This document shows, piece by piece, positions 5,805 through 6,064 of a DNA stretch of 6,064 nt. Source of the stretch: an uncultured Ruminococcus sp. (lineage in GTDB: Bacteria > Bacillota > Clostridia > Oscillospirales > Ruminococcaceae); the NCBI GenBank assembly GCA_937907215.1, contig CALESG010000050.1, positions 1 to 6,064 of the forward strand. Reading direction: 5' to 3'. The notes beneath the pieces were generated by a model. The model was not told the DNA's origin. It saw nothing but the letters and a program-made list of their open reading frames with translations, and ran no database searches. The position numbers and the translations under genes were made by a program. Position 1 is the stretch's first letter; each line of letters begins with the position of its first letter.

Positions 5805-6064
5805 ATGAAATATCATATTACAAATTTTCTTTATAAACTTGTGGGTATATTAGTAAGAATATTCTTGTTCCCGGTATATAGCATACATTTTGAAGGCAGA
5901 GAAAATATACCAAAGGACACTTCTTGTATATTTGCTTCAAACCACCGCAGCTATCTTGACCCGGTACTAATAGGACTTGCAAAACATAAGCCGCTTGGAT
6001 TTATTGCAAAAGAACCATTGTTTAAAAATCCTGTATTTTCTGGACTTATAAGAATGCTTGGAAC
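5805..6064 (+). CDS. plsC: PlsC-type 1-acylglycerol-3-phosphate O-acyltransferase, N-terminal part (3' end outside the window)
   Basis: The first 86 residues of a membrane-associated acyltransferase of the PlsC superfamily, which adds the second acyl chain to lysophosphatidic acid to make phosphatidic acid. A hydrophobic stretch at about 9-26 (FLYKLVGILVRIFLFPVY) probably anchors or dips into the membrane. The catalytic NHX4D box is intact as NHRSYLD (N46, H47, D52), preceded by the usual FEGRENIP (29-36). FIAKEPLFKNP (67-77) matches the second conserved block. The arginine-containing glycerophosphate-binding block and the C-terminus lie past the window edge, so the exact acyl acceptor is not certain. 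A strong ribosome binding site overlapping the cmk stop supports this start. Confidence 0.92.
   Translation, partial: MKYHITNFLYKLVGILVRIFLFPVYSIHFEGRENIPKDTSCIFASNHRSYLDPVLIGLAKHKPLGFIAKEPLFKNPVFSGLIRMLG

Overview
The window looks like a piece of a low-GC Firmicutes chromosome, most likely class Clostridia and perhaps the Ruminococcus/Oscillospirales side. This rests on the AT-rich sequence, strong AAAGGAG-type ribosome binding sites, tightly packed same-strand genes and the protein families present. The genus assignment is inference from gene content and protein style. No phylogenetic search was possible.

All seven genes are on the + strand with almost no intergenic space. In order they are: the 3' end of an FtsK/SpoIIIE DNA translocase (1-657); a YgiQ-family radical SAM protein (685-2643); a membrane-anchored ComEC-like metallo-beta-lactamase-fold protein (2541-3569) that begins inside the ygiQ tail; a 75-residue DUF3006 protein (3573-3800); an HI0933/YhiN-type flavoprotein (3826-5076); cytidylate kinase cmk (5119-5793); and the 5' part of a PlsC-type acyltransferase (5805-window end). 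Gaps are 27, -103, 3, 25, 42 and 11 bp. I see no convincing rho-independent terminator, RNA gene, mobile element or CRISPR, so the whole stretch could be one transcript. No gene-free stretch exceeds 42 bp.

Functionally the window is mostly core housekeeping. It covers chromosome segregation (FtsK/SpoIIIE), CMP/dCMP phosphorylation (Cmk) and phosphatidic acid synthesis (PlsC). Placed between these are four proteins of poorly defined function: YgiQ, the ComEC-like hydrolase, DUF3006 and the flavoprotein. The flavoprotein-cmk-plsC run resembles an arrangement I recall from clostridial genomes.

The most unusual part is the ygiQ / hydrolase junction. Two lysine-rich reading frames overlap by 103 bp. 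The hydrolase has two plausible starts: one at 2541 with a strong ribosome binding site, the other at 2643 in a TAATG stop-start overlap. The overlap also holds two in-phase slippery heptamers from which a -1 shift would fuse YgiQ to the hydrolase. The hydrolase/DUF3006 pair, only 3 bp apart, is the best candidate for an under-described functional unit. Nothing here demonstrates a new system; these are leads.
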